From: Mnemiopsis leidyi | Lineage: Eukaryota; Ctenophora; Tentaculata; Lobata; Bolinopsidae | Reading direction: 5' to 3' | Assembly (NCBI GenBank): GCA_000226015.1 | Contig: JH154645.1 | Location: 449,305 to 487,138, forward strand | DNA: 37,834 nt | In this document: in pieces, positions 1-12,117 of the stretch | How the letters are laid out: each line of letters opens with the position of its first letter | Position numbering within the stretch: the first letter of the stretch is position 1 | Program-made: the position numbers and the translations under genes | Notes under the pieces: model-generated | The model's input: only the letters and a program-made list of their open reading frames with translations | The model's database searches: none | Told to the model about the DNA's origin: nothing

Positions 1-507
1 GTCGGACTGGTCACTCAGTTTAAGTAGGTATTTGATTGTTTTAGAGTGAGGAGTCAAGACTTGGCAGCCATACAGAAGGATGGGTTTAATAAGGCTGTCA
101 AAGAGGATGAAAAGAGAGCGAGGGGACAGCGCATCCTTAATGATGCCTATATTGATGTTGTCTTGGAGTGCCTTTGGGCTAAGAGCTAGCAGAACAAGGT
201 CATCTGCCCAGAGCAAGTGTGATATTATTAGGTCTGCCAACTCTGGGTAATCACCAACAGATTTGAGATTGCTAGAGAGCTCTCGAATATAAAGTTTAAA
301 TAAGTCTGGTGACAGGGGATGACCTTGCTCTGTACCCTTGCCAATGTTTATGTCAGGTGAGAGTAGTTTGGATATTTTTGATATTTCGATTAGTATATAA
401 GACAGATTGTGGTATACAGCCATTGTCGTGTCCGATATGAGCCACTCACTGCCCAACGTTATCCAATGGATTACAGATTCCTTCGAGAATGCAAGGGACT
501 TCCTCTT
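1..507 (-). mobile_element. Non-LTR retrotransposon reverse-transcriptase relic
   Basis: Read on the minus strand, one frame stays open from about 507 to the left edge. It carries reverse-transcriptase landmarks in order: a GTEQGHPLSPDLF block (the GxxQGxPLSPxLF fingers/palm motif), then a LLWADDLVLLALSP block (catalytic ADD motif), then FDSLIKPILLYGCQVL, typical of the C-terminal part of RT in CR1/L2/RTE-like non-LTR elements. The stretch between ADD and the SLIKPILLYG block is much shorter than in intact elements, so the copy appears internally deleted. It opens after a stop codon and runs off the window. No endonuclease domain or target-site duplication is visible here. I call it a degenerate, probably inactive copy; the clade is not resolved. 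Confidence 0.8.
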
Positions 508-1311
508 TCAATATAGTCCTAAATGTCCTATTCTGACTGCTTTTCTAAATTGAACCTCTTACGTTGCTCCACGCAGAAGTCCTCAGACCTACTCATCTGG
601 CAGTGTTCATACTGCTCACGGAATAGGACATTTCCCTGACAGACCTTAGATCATGTGAAAAAATCAAGCTCGTTAGGGATTAGTCAGTTTCAGCCCCTTT
701 GGAAGTTCTACAACATGCTAGTGCATTTTGTAGTTTTACTTCTACTTGCCCTTATATGGATGCATTTGGTTTAGATGCTTGGTATGTTGTGAATTGCACA
801 CTGATAATTTTTTGATGTGTTAAAATTAAGGAGCTGCAGATTTCTAATCCCATGGGTGGACAAGCTTTCGCCTTGTCTCGGCCTACCCCTACTCATAATT
901 ACAATGTTTGATTCTGTAAATTGTTTTGATATTTGTTTTATAGACCATATGCATGTTACATTAGTTCTAGTTCTAGATGCCGAAATATGGATGCAAGTTG
1001 GTCTAACTTAATATTAGGCATATTTGGTTGATTTCTAAGATTCACAGTTAGTTAGTCACAGTTTTTATACCTTATCTTGGCCAACCCTGCATTAACATTA
1101 ATATATTTATAAACTATTTAATACAAATTAAGCCACAAACTAGCAATATCGCACGACAGTTTGATTATTCTATAAACAATCTTAATCCAGTAATATCAAC
1201 ATGATAGATCAATAAATAAAGCCATCACTGAAGCATGATTTTCTATTTAGGTGTTGGACCCCATCCACTGATATGTTTAAAAGCTAAATTGGTTTCCCTC
1301 TTGACTCTATC
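508..1311. other. No gene seen; presumed 5' flank of CCDC146
   Basis: This AT-rich stretch lies between the reverse-transcriptase relic and the CCDC146 start codon. I see no convincing exon, RNA gene or repeat. It presumably holds the promoter and 5' UTR of CCDC146, but no TATA box or initiator could be assigned. Confidence 0.5.
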
Positions 1312-4300
1312 ATGTCAAAGAAAGAGGAAGAATATTTAGCACCCCTGCCCCCTCGACCAGCATCCAAAGAAGGACAAATTGATGTTAGTACTACTCCTGC
1401 ATTCAAGTGTCTCAATGAAGTGAGTATATCAAAGAAGGTTGTGATATTTTTACCTCGATTTTGTTGACTCCAGACTCCATAGCTGCAGTTACTGGGGTTA
1501 TTTAAGATGATCTACGTGAAAGGCCAAGGTTTAAATGTAACTCGAAAGTTTTTCCACTGTATGAAGTTGAAAGATACTGAGTATTTCTGATCCATCCCAG
1601 AAATTAAAATTGGCATATTTGTTATTACAGAATACAATTTAGAGCTCGTAGCTGTCACGTGTTGACATCGTTCATCATCAAATTTACCGGTTCCCGTCGT
1701 CCTGCCCCAGAACATCGTGCCCCTTAACATTCTTTCCCACATATTTTGCTTCAGCGACCATAACCTTAACCCCAACACAAACCCTAATCCTAACAAGTTG
1801 TCTGTTGTGGAGCAGGACGTCAGTGGGGCTAAATTTCTGGGTTACAATCCTCTGGGGCACTATGTTCTGGGGCAGGATGTTGGCCACCAAATTGACCTTA
1901 TCTAATGTCTCAGAGTTCTGTAGATCATTCATACTTTCAGTTGTTAGAAGCAGGCCAGGTTGGGTCTGAGCGAATTGCTCAACTCAAATCTAAATATTCG
2001 CAGCTATATGAGCATGTCAAAGGGTTAGTGACTTATTCGAGAATTTTTAATTCTCCAGTGCAAGTGCAGTGTTGTTTTTTCTGAAAAACTGAGCTAAAAT
2101 TATATTGAAATTCTGAGCTGTCAGACACTACAAACAACCTGTCCTCATTAACCGAATGAAATTTCTAGAGCAAAAGAGAAAGAGACCTCATTACTGCAGC
2201 AAGCTAAGAGGCTAAATGATCAGCTAAGTCAACAGAAGTACCTGCTTGAGAACACCACCGAAGACCTGTCTAGTGGAGACCTTACTGAGGTTATCACTTT
2301 TAGAATTTAGATCCAAACATCTCACGTCTATAACTGACAATTTAGGTTTTAGCTGAAATATAATCGATATTTCTTAACATTAGCTAGATTTTCTACCAGC
2401 TTTGTCAAAATCTATACACTAGACATGTGGAGCTTTAAAGTTATCACTATATTGTGCAATCACAACTGTTTTATTTACAGCTCGCTTTTTAACAGTCAAA
2501 TTTTAGGTCGGACAATTAAGACAAACACTACTGAAGCACACAAACAAGTTGCTTGAGAGTGAACATAGAACAGTGTCCCTCCAATTTGAGATCGAACGTT
2601 TACAAGAAGAGTTATCTGACAAGAAAGTGGAGGTCGAGAAATGTCCAAAACCAGGTAAAACATATTTAGTGCCAAAGAATTTCATCTTATAATATATATT
2701 TTTTACGTGAAGGTCGCTTTGTAGATGTGATTTTCATTTGTCATAACTGATTCGCGATTTTTTATAGGCCTTGTGGAAGCTCAAAGAAAGGAATTATCAA
2801 AGGCAGTCGAAGATTTGAAGATCGAAGTTGCTCAGCGAACACACGAAATTAGAAGGTTAACAGAGGAACTTGGAGACAAAAGCAAACAGACTGGGCTGGA
2901 GCTGAAAGACGTGAGTCTAAAACTTGTTTTACAATTTGAGTTTCAACTGAGTGTGATAAATGTAAATAAATATCAAATACAGCCCATACATAAGGTTGAG
3001 CCGGGAAAGCGGACTACCTGATCCTTAATCAGTATCTAATGATATACCTGGGCTGATTCTTGCACGTTAAGGTTGAAGACAGTGGTGAAGAACAAGCCAA
3101 GCTTAAAGTTGAACTTGTCCGATGCAGATCAGCTCCAGGACACATTTCAAAACAAGTTGAAAGTATTAACAAACAACTAGGGTAAGTTCCAAGCATAAGG
3201 GTCTACTACTACAGAGATAATTTGATTTACCACATCCTTCACAGCTTAGAAGCCTCATTAAATTATTTATTACCTCATTGTGTATTGCTATTTGCTGTGT
3301 AAAATTTGATTTTTATTCATTTACTTATTAAGGATGAAACGGTGGTCGGTTTAGATAAAGTGCAATCCGTTTCACGCGACTAAGATAAAGTAAAGTATAG
3401 ACGTCTCTTTATTATTGGTTTATTATTGGTATTAGACATCTTGTTAGTCAAAACATGGTGCAGCGACTTATATTTTTCTATCGCAACTATCACTTTAACC
3501 CCTCAGTGACCTCCTAAAGAAAAGAGAAGGACTTGAGGAACTGGGCAATGAACTGGCAAGCGAAACGTCTAAACTGAGCGCCAAACATAACGATTTGGTG
3601 AAGGAGCAGCTAGCAGTGGCACACAGTGTCGAAGTTGCCCAGCGACAAAGGGAGACTTTCGAGCGGGAGTATGACAACGGAGTTAAAGATTTGGCACTTG
3701 TCAAAGAGAGAGAGTCAGCACTTATAGGTGACAAGTAAGTTGTTTTTACAAACTGTTAAATTAAGGTTTATTGATTAGCAGCTCTGTGACAAATTCTATA
3801 ATACAAACTTTGATGCAACTTAATTTTTTCAACAAATTCAACTTGAAACTCATGCATATTTGACAATGATTTCCCCTAGGGCAACTTTGGATCTGCAGAT
3901 CAAGCATGCGCAATCAGAGTACAAAACGCAGTACGAGTTACAAGCGCGCCGCGCGCGTGACAAAGACAAGGAACTCAGGACACTGCAGATAGCGGAGAAA
4001 CATCTCAAGATTGGAGAAGATCAGATGAATCTGGAGAGACAGAGATACGAGAACTACAAAGACGAACTTGACTCATTTAACAGGTAAAACTTTACGTTTC
4101 TTTTACCTTTAGGTGATTCACGATACAGATTATGATACGATAGAAGAAAACATCTCCATTTATTGAAAATTTAAGAACGTGAAGGATGATTACCCATGTC
4201 TCAGAGAAAGCGACAAACTGCAAGAAAAGCGAAAGGAGCTTACACACGAAGTTGATAACCTAAAGCGAACCCTAGTGAAACAGCTAAATCTCACGACTGC

Positions 4301-7300
4301 GGAGCGCAAGCGCATAGAGTCTAGTCTTAGCGACGAGCGTCAACTGGTGCTGGATCTAGTCGAGTTCCGCGCAGCACTCCAAGAGATAACACGAATAACC
4401 AGTCTGAAGACAATAGAAAGAGATAACAAAGCCAGAGAGTATCTCAAAGCAGAGGTTTGACATGTGTACTGTGTTTGAGCCATGCTGACAACATTTTATT
4501 GTGATATTTAACTCTTTGTTAATTATATTAGCAAAGCTATCTGGTATGAAAGTTAGCCAATATTCCACCAAAGCTATCCGGTATAATAGTAAGCCAACAT
4601 CTCACCAAAACAATTACTAAAATTGCTTTTTACTTAAAATACATTTTACAAGCACAAAAAAGCACCTCAAGCACTTTTTAACGTCAATGTTGCTAATTGT
4701 GGCTGGCAATTACAGATGAGGTTCCATAAAGCCAAAGAAGACATGAAAGCAAAGCAGCACGCTATTGAGGACTCGGCTAAGAAAACTGCTGAAATGCAGA
4801 CAAGGTTTTAGACTGAAATTTGTGTTCTTATGCTAAATTGCCAATTTTATACTCGGTAAAAACTTTTAAAGTTTTGCTTCATAACCAGCTTTTGTACAAA
4901 AAGTTTGTAAAAGTTCTCAGAACCTTACCCGAGCAATGCTAAAGAGCTTTAAATTATACTTTGTTATAATAACCTAGAATAACTCATGATAACTTATTAT
5001 AACCCAAACTCCAAGTCAAAGTAACAATAAGCTAAGCTGCTGCTATTCTTAACAAAGCAAGGAGACACAGTCCCACTAAACACTTCTAACTGCCCTGCCT
5101 GTAGGTTGCGAGAGTTTGCCAAGATGTACAACGTGATAAAGAACGAACGTAACAAGTGTGTAAACCTGATCCAGACGTCGACACAGCGCGCGGGAGAGAT
5201 GCGCGAGAAGATAAAGATCCTGCATAACGAGATTGAAATTTTACAGCAATCAGCTAACAATAAGGAGAGGTAAGCTGCCGTATTTTACTTATTTACGAAT
5301 AGATCTTACATCTGTCTCAGATTCAGAGTTATACCGGTCTAGATGGTACGTAGGCGAACACTAGTTTGACACATTCATTGTTACAGAGTGTACCCACTGT
5401 GTAAACCTTGGGGGGTGATCGGTTAGTGGGTGTGAAGATAATTAATCAGTTTGACTTAATATTGTGTATGGAATGTACCAATGCTATTGTTCCAAGATGA
5501 TCTGTCTTTAGGAAAGTGAAGCAAGAAAAGAGAAAGTACGCGAGTATTGTAGTTTTGAGAGACAATCTACAGCTCGAACTTGGCAAACAGAGATATCTCA
5601 AGGAGAGAATGAGGGAACAAGAAGAACGCAAGGTTTGTTTGTGTTTCTGTATTTATGAAAATGCAAATGGTTAATCTTAGCAAACCCTTTCACCTAATAG
5701 ACGATATTTCTTGCTTAAAACTGTTACCGAAAACTTTTCCCTCCAGCGACTGAACATCGACAGACTGAACCAAATCATCAACATGGCTGAAGACGAAATG
5801 GTCAAGGTGAGTCGCTTCTTTCTTTGCTGGCCCATATCAGAAATCTCGCCTCAAATTTAAGTAGATTTATCGTGGATTCTAGTTACTTTATTTAACAACA
5901 TTGCAAGTTACTTTATATCGTACATCACAAATTTATCTTTGTTCAGTTAAGAAAGAGGTACGAAGCAGCAGTGCAGGAAAGGAATGACAGAGGTATACAC
6001 TTGATCGAGCGTAATGAAGAAGTTTGCATCTTCTACGAGAAAGTCAACATCCATGGTTAGAATTTTCTTTATTTTCTTCAACAGTCTCTATCATTTAAGT
6101 ATCTCCCTTTCTGTGATTAGATATGTGAGTTCGTCTGAAATTTGAGAAGGTCGGCTGTCGGTATCTTAATATTTGGATCTCCAAATGTACATAGTGGATC
6201 TGTGCTGAGAGTGATGAATCATCACCAATTTTTACAAAGCTTAAATGACCTGTAACTTGCAATAACCCGCATGGTACTGATCAATTATAACAAGTAATAA
6301 CCCGTTATATAATTACTGCAGATCAGTTGCTGCGTGAAGGTGCAGTGAGCATGCAGAATCAGGAGGAGAACATCAGAGTGCTGGAGCTGGAGACCAGGGA
6401 ATTACAGAGACAGATTGACTTGTTGCGGAAACAAGTTCCAGACAAGGCCAGCATTGAGAGTTCTCTTGTCAATTCACAGATTGAGGTAATCCCCCTCAGT
6501 TAGCTTGATGTATTTGTCTGGTGTAGTCTTGAAGTATTATAGAAGAATCTAATTGTCTCATAGAAGAATCTTATTGTTCAAAATTTCTTGTTTTCTCTGA
6601 GAAGACCCGGACACGGAACACAAGTTGTGTCCCTTGTCCGACTCTACTTAGAGAAAACAAGAAATTTTGAGGTATATTAGTAAAGTTTTACTGTGCCTAA
6701 ATTGAATTGGAATAGAAAGGCTGTAATAGGAGATTTATAAGCAGTGTTTCATCATTTCTTAAATGCAACTTCTCAACGCCACAGTTAGCTATAACTTTAA
6801 AACCCCAACAATAAGCTATGACTATGAACCCTCCCCCCCCCCCCCTTAGTTAACTACAATTCTTAACCCGCCTCCCCTCAGTTAGCGACAACACAAGAAC
6901 ACTTGTACGATCTAGAAAAGAAGCTTGAAACTCCTGAGAACAAGGGACGAGTAAGACTTCTCAAAGGGCAAGATCCTGACCCTGACAAATTGGAGGAGGA
7001 TTGTGAAAAGCTAGAAGAGAGACTTGCTGAGCAGGAACAGAAACTTCTGGAAAAGGAACTCATTTTGGAAGAGGAGACACGCCTCACTGACAGAGTTACT
7101 AAGAAGGTAGGTTCAAAGCTTAAACCTTGGGACAGGGCTGTGACACCTGATTCGTGAGTCTAGACCAGTTTTATTGATGCAAAAAGGCAACATCTCGGCG
7201 CGGCGTGATAATTTTTTCATTGAATGCTGTACCTAGGGGAAGCGTAGAACAATATAACATGTATACGTGGTTACAAACGTTAACTCACAGGTTGAGCTTG

Positions 7301-8464
7301 GGCAACAAGACACATTACAATTAGCTAAGAAAGTAAACGAGTATCAGAGAAAGCTACAAGACACGACCCGCAAAATGATGGCCATCGTATCTGAACTTAG
7401 CATGAACCAGGTAACCAGCCGTTATGTAATGCAGTGTGCTACTTCTGAAATTGGCGAAATCAGTGCATTTTGTATTTCGTAATGTTAAGCCTTCAAATTC
7501 ATTGAAGCTAATTTCACCGTTAAATTTATTCAGTAGTTTGTAAAGCAATCCGGTTGGATTAGTTACCGAACTCCAAGCTAACTAAATTTTACAAACGAAA
7601 CTGTTATCTTTGTCAACTAACAACCTAACCACTAACCAGGCGGAAACAATGAAACTCCAACAAGAAACGACGGACAAGCGATCCCAAGTTGAGGACGCTT
7701 ATCGCAAGTTGGATATGGGCATGCCGCCGACAGATGACGCCGAGATTGAGTGGCAACGTATGCTGAGGGACGAGGAGATGAAATCTAACAGGATTCTTCA
7801 GAAACAACAGGTTAATGTGATCAATGATTGTTTAGAATAAATTTGGGAGTTTTGAGTGATTGGATGCGCTGCTGTTGTAATTTGTATATTTCATTACCTT
7901 CCTGACGCTTCAAACACAGCAAGGTAGTGGAATTTAACGTAACGCGCATGTAAGATTTAGTGATACAATTGCTGCTCTTTTCGCGCGGTTGTCCTAGCAA
8001 CTGTGACCAATCGGCCTGGCCGGGTTGACCGGATATATTATCAGCGCGGTACACCTCAATACGCTAGATAAACAACCGACCTACAAGTTAAAACAGAAAA
8101 CTAAACTCCGTTATATCGACCAGAATCCGAAGTTAAACACCAAGCTTGTCTGAAATTTCAAATTACAGTATTAAAGCCTGAATCACGAATGACAATTCCA
8201 TTCTCAATTTTAATGATGTGACTGCAATCCTTTGAACCTAACGTCAAACTCCCACTCCAGGCGGAAGAAGAAGCGGAGCAGTACACAGTGCCAGGCGGAA
8301 TCACCACAACAGCTGAACCGAGGCCAAACGCCTACATCCCCGACGATCTTACTGAACTGCCGGTTCCTCGACCGTACGGAGCTCTAGCACCCTTCAAACC
8401 TACAGAACCTGGCGCTTGTATGCGACATATCAGAAAACCCATCGTGAAGCCTATCGAGATATAG
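1312..8464 (+). CDS. CCDC146: CCDC146-like coiled-coil protein of cilia, centrioles and flagella (19 exons)
   Basis: Long coiled-coil protein of about 950 residues; the vertebrate orthologue is about 955. Exons: 1312-1419, 1941-2023, 2169-2289, 2507-2654, 2768-2910, 3072-3181, 3507-3734, 3880-4083, 4176-4454, 4716-4804, 5105-5269, 5512-5632, 5747-5806, 5947-6055, 6322-6485, 6882-7106, 7291-7410, 7640-7810, 8261-8464. Diagnostic stretches include the N-terminal [24 protein letters not shown] followed by [22 protein letters not shown], and the C-terminal YGALAPFKP...[14 protein letters not shown], which is nearly identical to vertebrate CCDC146. The family is linked to centriolar and axonemal microtubules, and to sperm flagellum formation in mammals. 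The start is the first ATG in frame with the conserved N-terminal block. All junctions are GT-AG and phase-consistent except exon 8 to 9 (separate entry). No canonical AATAAA lies close downstream. Confidence 0.94.
1700..1877. repeat. Inverted repeat in CCDC146 intron 1
   Basis: Two 24-nt arms, 1700-1723 and 1854-1877, are reverse complements with a single mismatch (core CCTGCCCCAGAACAT). They are separated by a 130-nt loop containing a related GGAGCAGGACGTCAGTGGGG stretch. The arrangement suggests a MITE-like or foldback insertion in the intron. The overlapping open frames on both strands here look like by-products of this repeat. Confidence 0.6.
4083..4185 (+). other. CCDC146: Splice-phase conflict between CCDC146 exons 8 and 9
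   Basis: Exon 8 ends with two bases of a codon before GTAAAA at 4084. The downstream frame encodes [10 protein letters not shown]...KRKELTHEV, matching the family, and must be entered in phase 0: a TGA lies a few codons upstream, and the only AG acceptors end at 4175 and 4184. Joining 4083 to 4176 puts the next codons out of frame and meets a TGA at once. One extra base is needed. The other AGs inside this 92-nt intron were tried and also hit stops. A one-base assembly error, a non-canonical acceptor or a real frameshift are all possible. Confidence 0.7.
6578..6670. repeat. Perfect-arm hairpin element in CCDC146 intron 15
   Basis: A 93-bp near-palindrome. The arms 6578-6598 and 6650-6670 are perfect 21-bp reverse complements (TCAAAATTTCTTG...). 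Pairing continues imperfectly inward through CGGACA.GG.ACACAA to a palindromic centre, ACACAAGTTGTGT. Just upstream lies a short direct duplication, TAGAAGAATCT.ATTGT. This resembles a tiny MITE or a transcribed stem-loop. Confidence 0.75.
6833..6845. repeat. Poly(C) tract
   Basis: Thirteen consecutive C residues in the intron just upstream of CCDC146 exon 16 (6882). The tract lies near the pyrimidine-rich acceptor region and is prone to length errors in sequencing. Confidence 0.95.
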
Positions 8465-9125
8465 AAGTTGTGTAGACGGTTACGAATCTGTGACGAATAT
8501 CTTGTGAATTTTTGAGTCATCATTACATATTCCGACAGTTTTGGATTTTATAAGAGTCTCCAGCTTCAGAATTTTCAGATAAAAACTTCTTTTGATAAGG
8601 AAGTAAAGTGTTAATTCAATACATTGTAGTATTCTAATGATTCAGACAAACAAGTGCTGAGAGAGTGTTTTTGTAAGACCCCAGAAATATAAACTAATTA
8701 GAAAAGAAAGTGGAGAAACTGCCTAACATTTAACGATCAAATGGGTGAAGATGTTTCAACGAATGTTGAGTGTGTACATTGTATGTAAATATTTTTAACT
8801 GTGCACATTTTACATGAGTGTCTGAATTTTACAAATTCCGTATTTGGAGTTGATCAAAGTAACTGCATTCGAAAAATCCCACTGTTAACGACGTTAGGTT
8901 GTGTAATTTTCAGCTCAGAAGCTGTAAATAATTCTGCCTTGTGAAACGATCTGACATCATAATTAAATCACTTTAATTTAGTCAAGTTGCTTGACAGACA
9001 TTCTTTAAAACTCACTAAACATTTGACGTTGGGAAGGGACTTAAACTTGTTGACCGTGAAGTAGATTAAACTTTGGAGTTTGAATTCTTCTCTGGGAATC
9101 TTTAAATGTTGACACAATCAGTGAT
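8465..9125. other. No gene seen; CCDC146 3' flank
   Basis: AT-rich, presumably the CCDC146 3' UTR and a spacer. No canonical AATAAA is close to the stop; an AATATA variant near 8687 could serve. An ATG at 8740 opens a short frame, MGEDVSTNVECV, running into a GTATGT donor-like site, but nothing confirms it as an exon. Confidence 0.4.
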
Positions 9126-9131
9126 TTTATT
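9126..9131 (-). terminator. AATAAA overlapping a stop codon (minus strand)
   Basis: TTTATT on the plus strand is a canonical poly(A) signal on the minus strand. It overlaps the TAA stop (9127-9129) of the candidate terminal exon above. Confidence 0.4.
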
Positions 9132-9312
9132 TCAGCTGCATCTCAAAATGTCCTTCACTAGTACATACTTCGTAGGTGAGAGGAGAGAGTGTTACTGAGG
9201 TGTCATTAAGCAGGGAGCCCGTCTTCCCGTCCTCCGACGTTTTGGTGATCTGTTTATCTGCACCCCTGTTAGTTGTAACAATAATTTTTCGTTTAGCTTT
9301 GGCATTAATCAT
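9127..9312 (-). CDS. Possible terminal exon of an unidentified minus-strand gene
   Basis: A minus-strand frame of 61 residues begins directly after an acceptor-like sequence (ATTTTACCGTAG) and ends at TAA. It is strongly hydrophilic and starts with a basic run (NAKAKRKIIV), followed by a Ser/Thr-rich tail, the sort of sequence found at the cytoplasmic end of membrane or signalling proteins. The stop codon overlaps a poly(A) signal, AATAAA. I could not find a convincing preceding exon: the sequence immediately upstream holds an in-frame stop and only very short possible introns. The opposite strand reads as a hydrophobic shadow. Family unknown; it may be chance. Confidence 0.33.
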   Translation of the reverse strand: MINAKAKRKIIVTTNRGADKQITKTSEDGKTGSLLNDTSVTLSPLTYEVCTSEGHFEMQLK

Positions 9313-10280
9313 CTACGGTAAAATGTATATGTACCTCTCGGCAGGGACTTCCAGAGCATACATCACCTTGTCGTTTGTCGTTTCTGTTTTGATGAAATAA
9401 GACAAAGTCTCACTGCTAATTGTTGTCACTTGTCACCCTTCATTGTACTCCTCTGCATAGTCTCAAGATAGTCTTGTTTGGTGTATTGGCTATTACCGTT
9501 ATAAGGCGGTACCGGTTTGACTCTTTTTTGGACCCTTGCTACTGGTAGACGGTCCATGAAGGCCTGCACACCGTACTATCACTTTATCAGCTATTATACT
9601 TTAGACTGAATTGTTAAGTTATAACCCCTTTTAATTTAATTCAATTAGGTGCTTTGTTGCCCTTAGCACCCTAGCCTCTTTCACCATACTATACCGCCTA
9701 GCCTGTTTTGCCAAAACGCGAGCCCTGAGCACACTATTAAATCCGAATGTACGCGTGCAAGAATGCAACTTGTCTGAGAGTGCTACCATTCAACTTGGCC
9801 ACTCAGACTATATCCCGAATAAAGGGCCGGCTAAATAATTGCATTTCGGCCCATACAGCACTACAGAACCATGACTAGATGCACACAATATTTCAATTTA
9901 CCCGGTCGTTTACAACGTCACATCAATAGGATAAAAGCTACCGCACAACAGTGACTCGCTGTGTATAACACATGCACATTGCACTATGCAGTGAGCAGAG
10001 AATACAACAATGTTACGCAACAGCTAGCCCACCTATTAATATCGAATGACTAGGTGCCTTTGTTGACCAATTTAAGATAGAATAAGATAAAGATGGCATA
10101 TTCTTTACTTTCTTACCTGGTATGCATGATTGTTTTCTATGGATTAAACTTGCGGCTGGTCACGAATAGAAAATGCGAATTTTGCCCTCACGGCGCTCAC
10201 GCTTAAACCTTAATTTATTTCTTGTTCGCACTGTTTTTTAATTTTTCTCTTTATTTTGTACATTTATTGGAACTTTTTAG
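9313..10280. other. No gene seen
   Basis: About 970 bp without a convincing exon, RNA gene or repeat on either strand. It could hold introns or promoters of the weak candidates on either side. Confidence 0.4.
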
Positions 10281-10431
10281 TCCATCAAACACATGCGATT
10301 CTCGAATCCAGACCAACCTCAAACGTTTTGTTGAAAACCTTGACGGACATGATCATTTTATCGTGAAGCCTTACTATTTCAAACAGTGCTATCTTTTTGA
10401 TGATATTAGCTTGCATCATCACAAACTGTAA
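10281..10431 (+). CDS. Possible terminal exon of an unidentified plus-strand gene
   Basis: After a good acceptor (pyrimidine-rich run ending GGAACTTTTTAG at 10280) a frame entered in phase 2 encodes about 50 residues beginning PSNTCDSRIQTNLKRFVENL and ending in a His-rich tail before TAA. An AATAAA lies only six bases downstream of the stop. Acceptor, ORF, stop and poly(A) signal in the right order suggest a real last exon. No upstream exon was found between CCDC146 and this point, and no family is recognisable. Confidence 0.3.
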
Positions 10432-10436
10432 TTGAC

Positions 10437-10442
10437 AATAAA
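10437..10442 (+). terminator. Poly(A) signal AATAAA
   Basis: Canonical hexamer six bases after the TAA at 10429-10431; it supports, but does not prove, the short terminal exon upstream. Confidence 0.4.
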
Positions 10443-10796
10443 TGGTTTTAATGTTTATAAGTACAACTAATTTATAACTGTTTATAACTGATGTTTAACA
10501 ATTCTTTAGTGGGTAGATGCAGATAAAGCCCCTCACAGGTAGGAAACATGGCAACTGAAGTTGAACCACTCTATTTATGACGCAAAGCAGGAATTGAATT
10601 TAATAAAGCCAAAATCCTCATTGGAGTTTGAATTTTGAATTAAACGTAGCCAATGATTCCTGATAGATTTCACAGTTCAGTTTTGTGAAACGCTGAGCCT
10701 AGAATTTTTGGAAATATCGGCATTTGACACTCCTTGTTCTTCAATCGGTTGTACTATATGACTTAATTTAAGAAGTTAACAATGTTTGAATTTCAG

Positions 10797-12085
10797 TTTT
10801 CGTCCTGATCCTCTGTGTGGTAACTACAAATGGTTTTACAGTTGGTCCGTACATTTCAATCTTCATCATTTTCTCTTCATATAAATTCAATTCATTCTAA
10901 TAAATTAAATTCTGCATCATTTATCTATTAATTATGTTTTCAGCCGGACAAACAGTAAATTTTTTTGAAAAGTTTAATCATGACCATCTTGCAGGAAATC
11001 CAGTTTGGTGCAACCTTTGTCGACCGTTTGGCAACGAGCCAACACCTGAAGAATGTTCGGCGGACTCTGAGTACGGGATGGAATGTCAGCTGTGTTATCA
11101 GCTCTCTGGACCTGGCAGCTTTTTGAGGGAAACTTGCGTTCCTGTCAGTCAGTACATGGTTACTAGTAAGTTATAACATGATCATCTTTTGTTTTTGCCG
11201 GTATGATCTTAAAATTGAAAGCCAATTTCGTAAGGCTAACCTCAGAGGGGAACTTTTCAAAGCTGTTGAAAATCTTAACATTTAATTTTCACCTAACGGC
11301 AAACGCTCACCTCAATTAAAAACATATAGTAATAAACATACAACTTTTCCTTCACTTCTTAACAAAACTCTCCCTATCAGTGGACGATGTCATCCAGCCG
11401 GAGCTAGATCTATGTTGGCTAAGACACCAGGGTGACTGCGTCCTACGACTTTTAGGTCCCGCCACTTCATCCTCCCCTTTTCCAACTTTCTCTCCCACAT
11501 CTTCTTCTGGATATCAGCCTCCAATCAACGAAACAGAAAGTGGAGATAGTGGGTATGAAGAGCAAGATAGCTCTGTCGACCTGGGCAACAATAGTGTTGA
11601 GCCCAGCGATAGTGGTAAACATTTTTCTTTTTTTTTTGAAAACTAAAATTGGTCAAAACACATGACAATATGAAAGTAACCAAATTGTAGTTGATAATAA
11701 TGCTGGTCCTGTTATAGATGGAGCGGAAGAAGAAAAGGAAGACTTTGAAAAACAAGAGGAAGAGGAGAAGGAAAAAGAAGAAGAGGAAGAAAACGAATTA
11801 GAAGAGGCGGAGGAATTGATCGAGGCAGAAGAAGAGAAGGAGGAAGAAGAAGAAGAGGCTAAAGAGGCCGAAGAGAAGGAAGAGGAGGAAGAAGAAGAAA
11901 AAGAAAAAGAGGCAAAGAAGCAGGAGAACGAAAACGTAACTATTATTTCGAGTCCTGTAGATGGAGGGCCTTTAGAGCACCAAAATAAGAAAGAAGAGCA
12001 AAAAGAAAAGAAATTAGAAGAGGCGGAGAAAAAGATAGAGATGATAGAGGAAAGGGAGGAAGAAGAAGAAGAAGCCGACGAAAAG

Positions 12086-12117
<32 letters not shown>

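Noticed and set aside
9176-9400. Plus-strand frame with a hydrophobic run (VLVICLSAPLLVVTIIF)
   Set aside because: Probably the antisense shadow of the hydrophilic minus-strand frame; no start codon or donor support.
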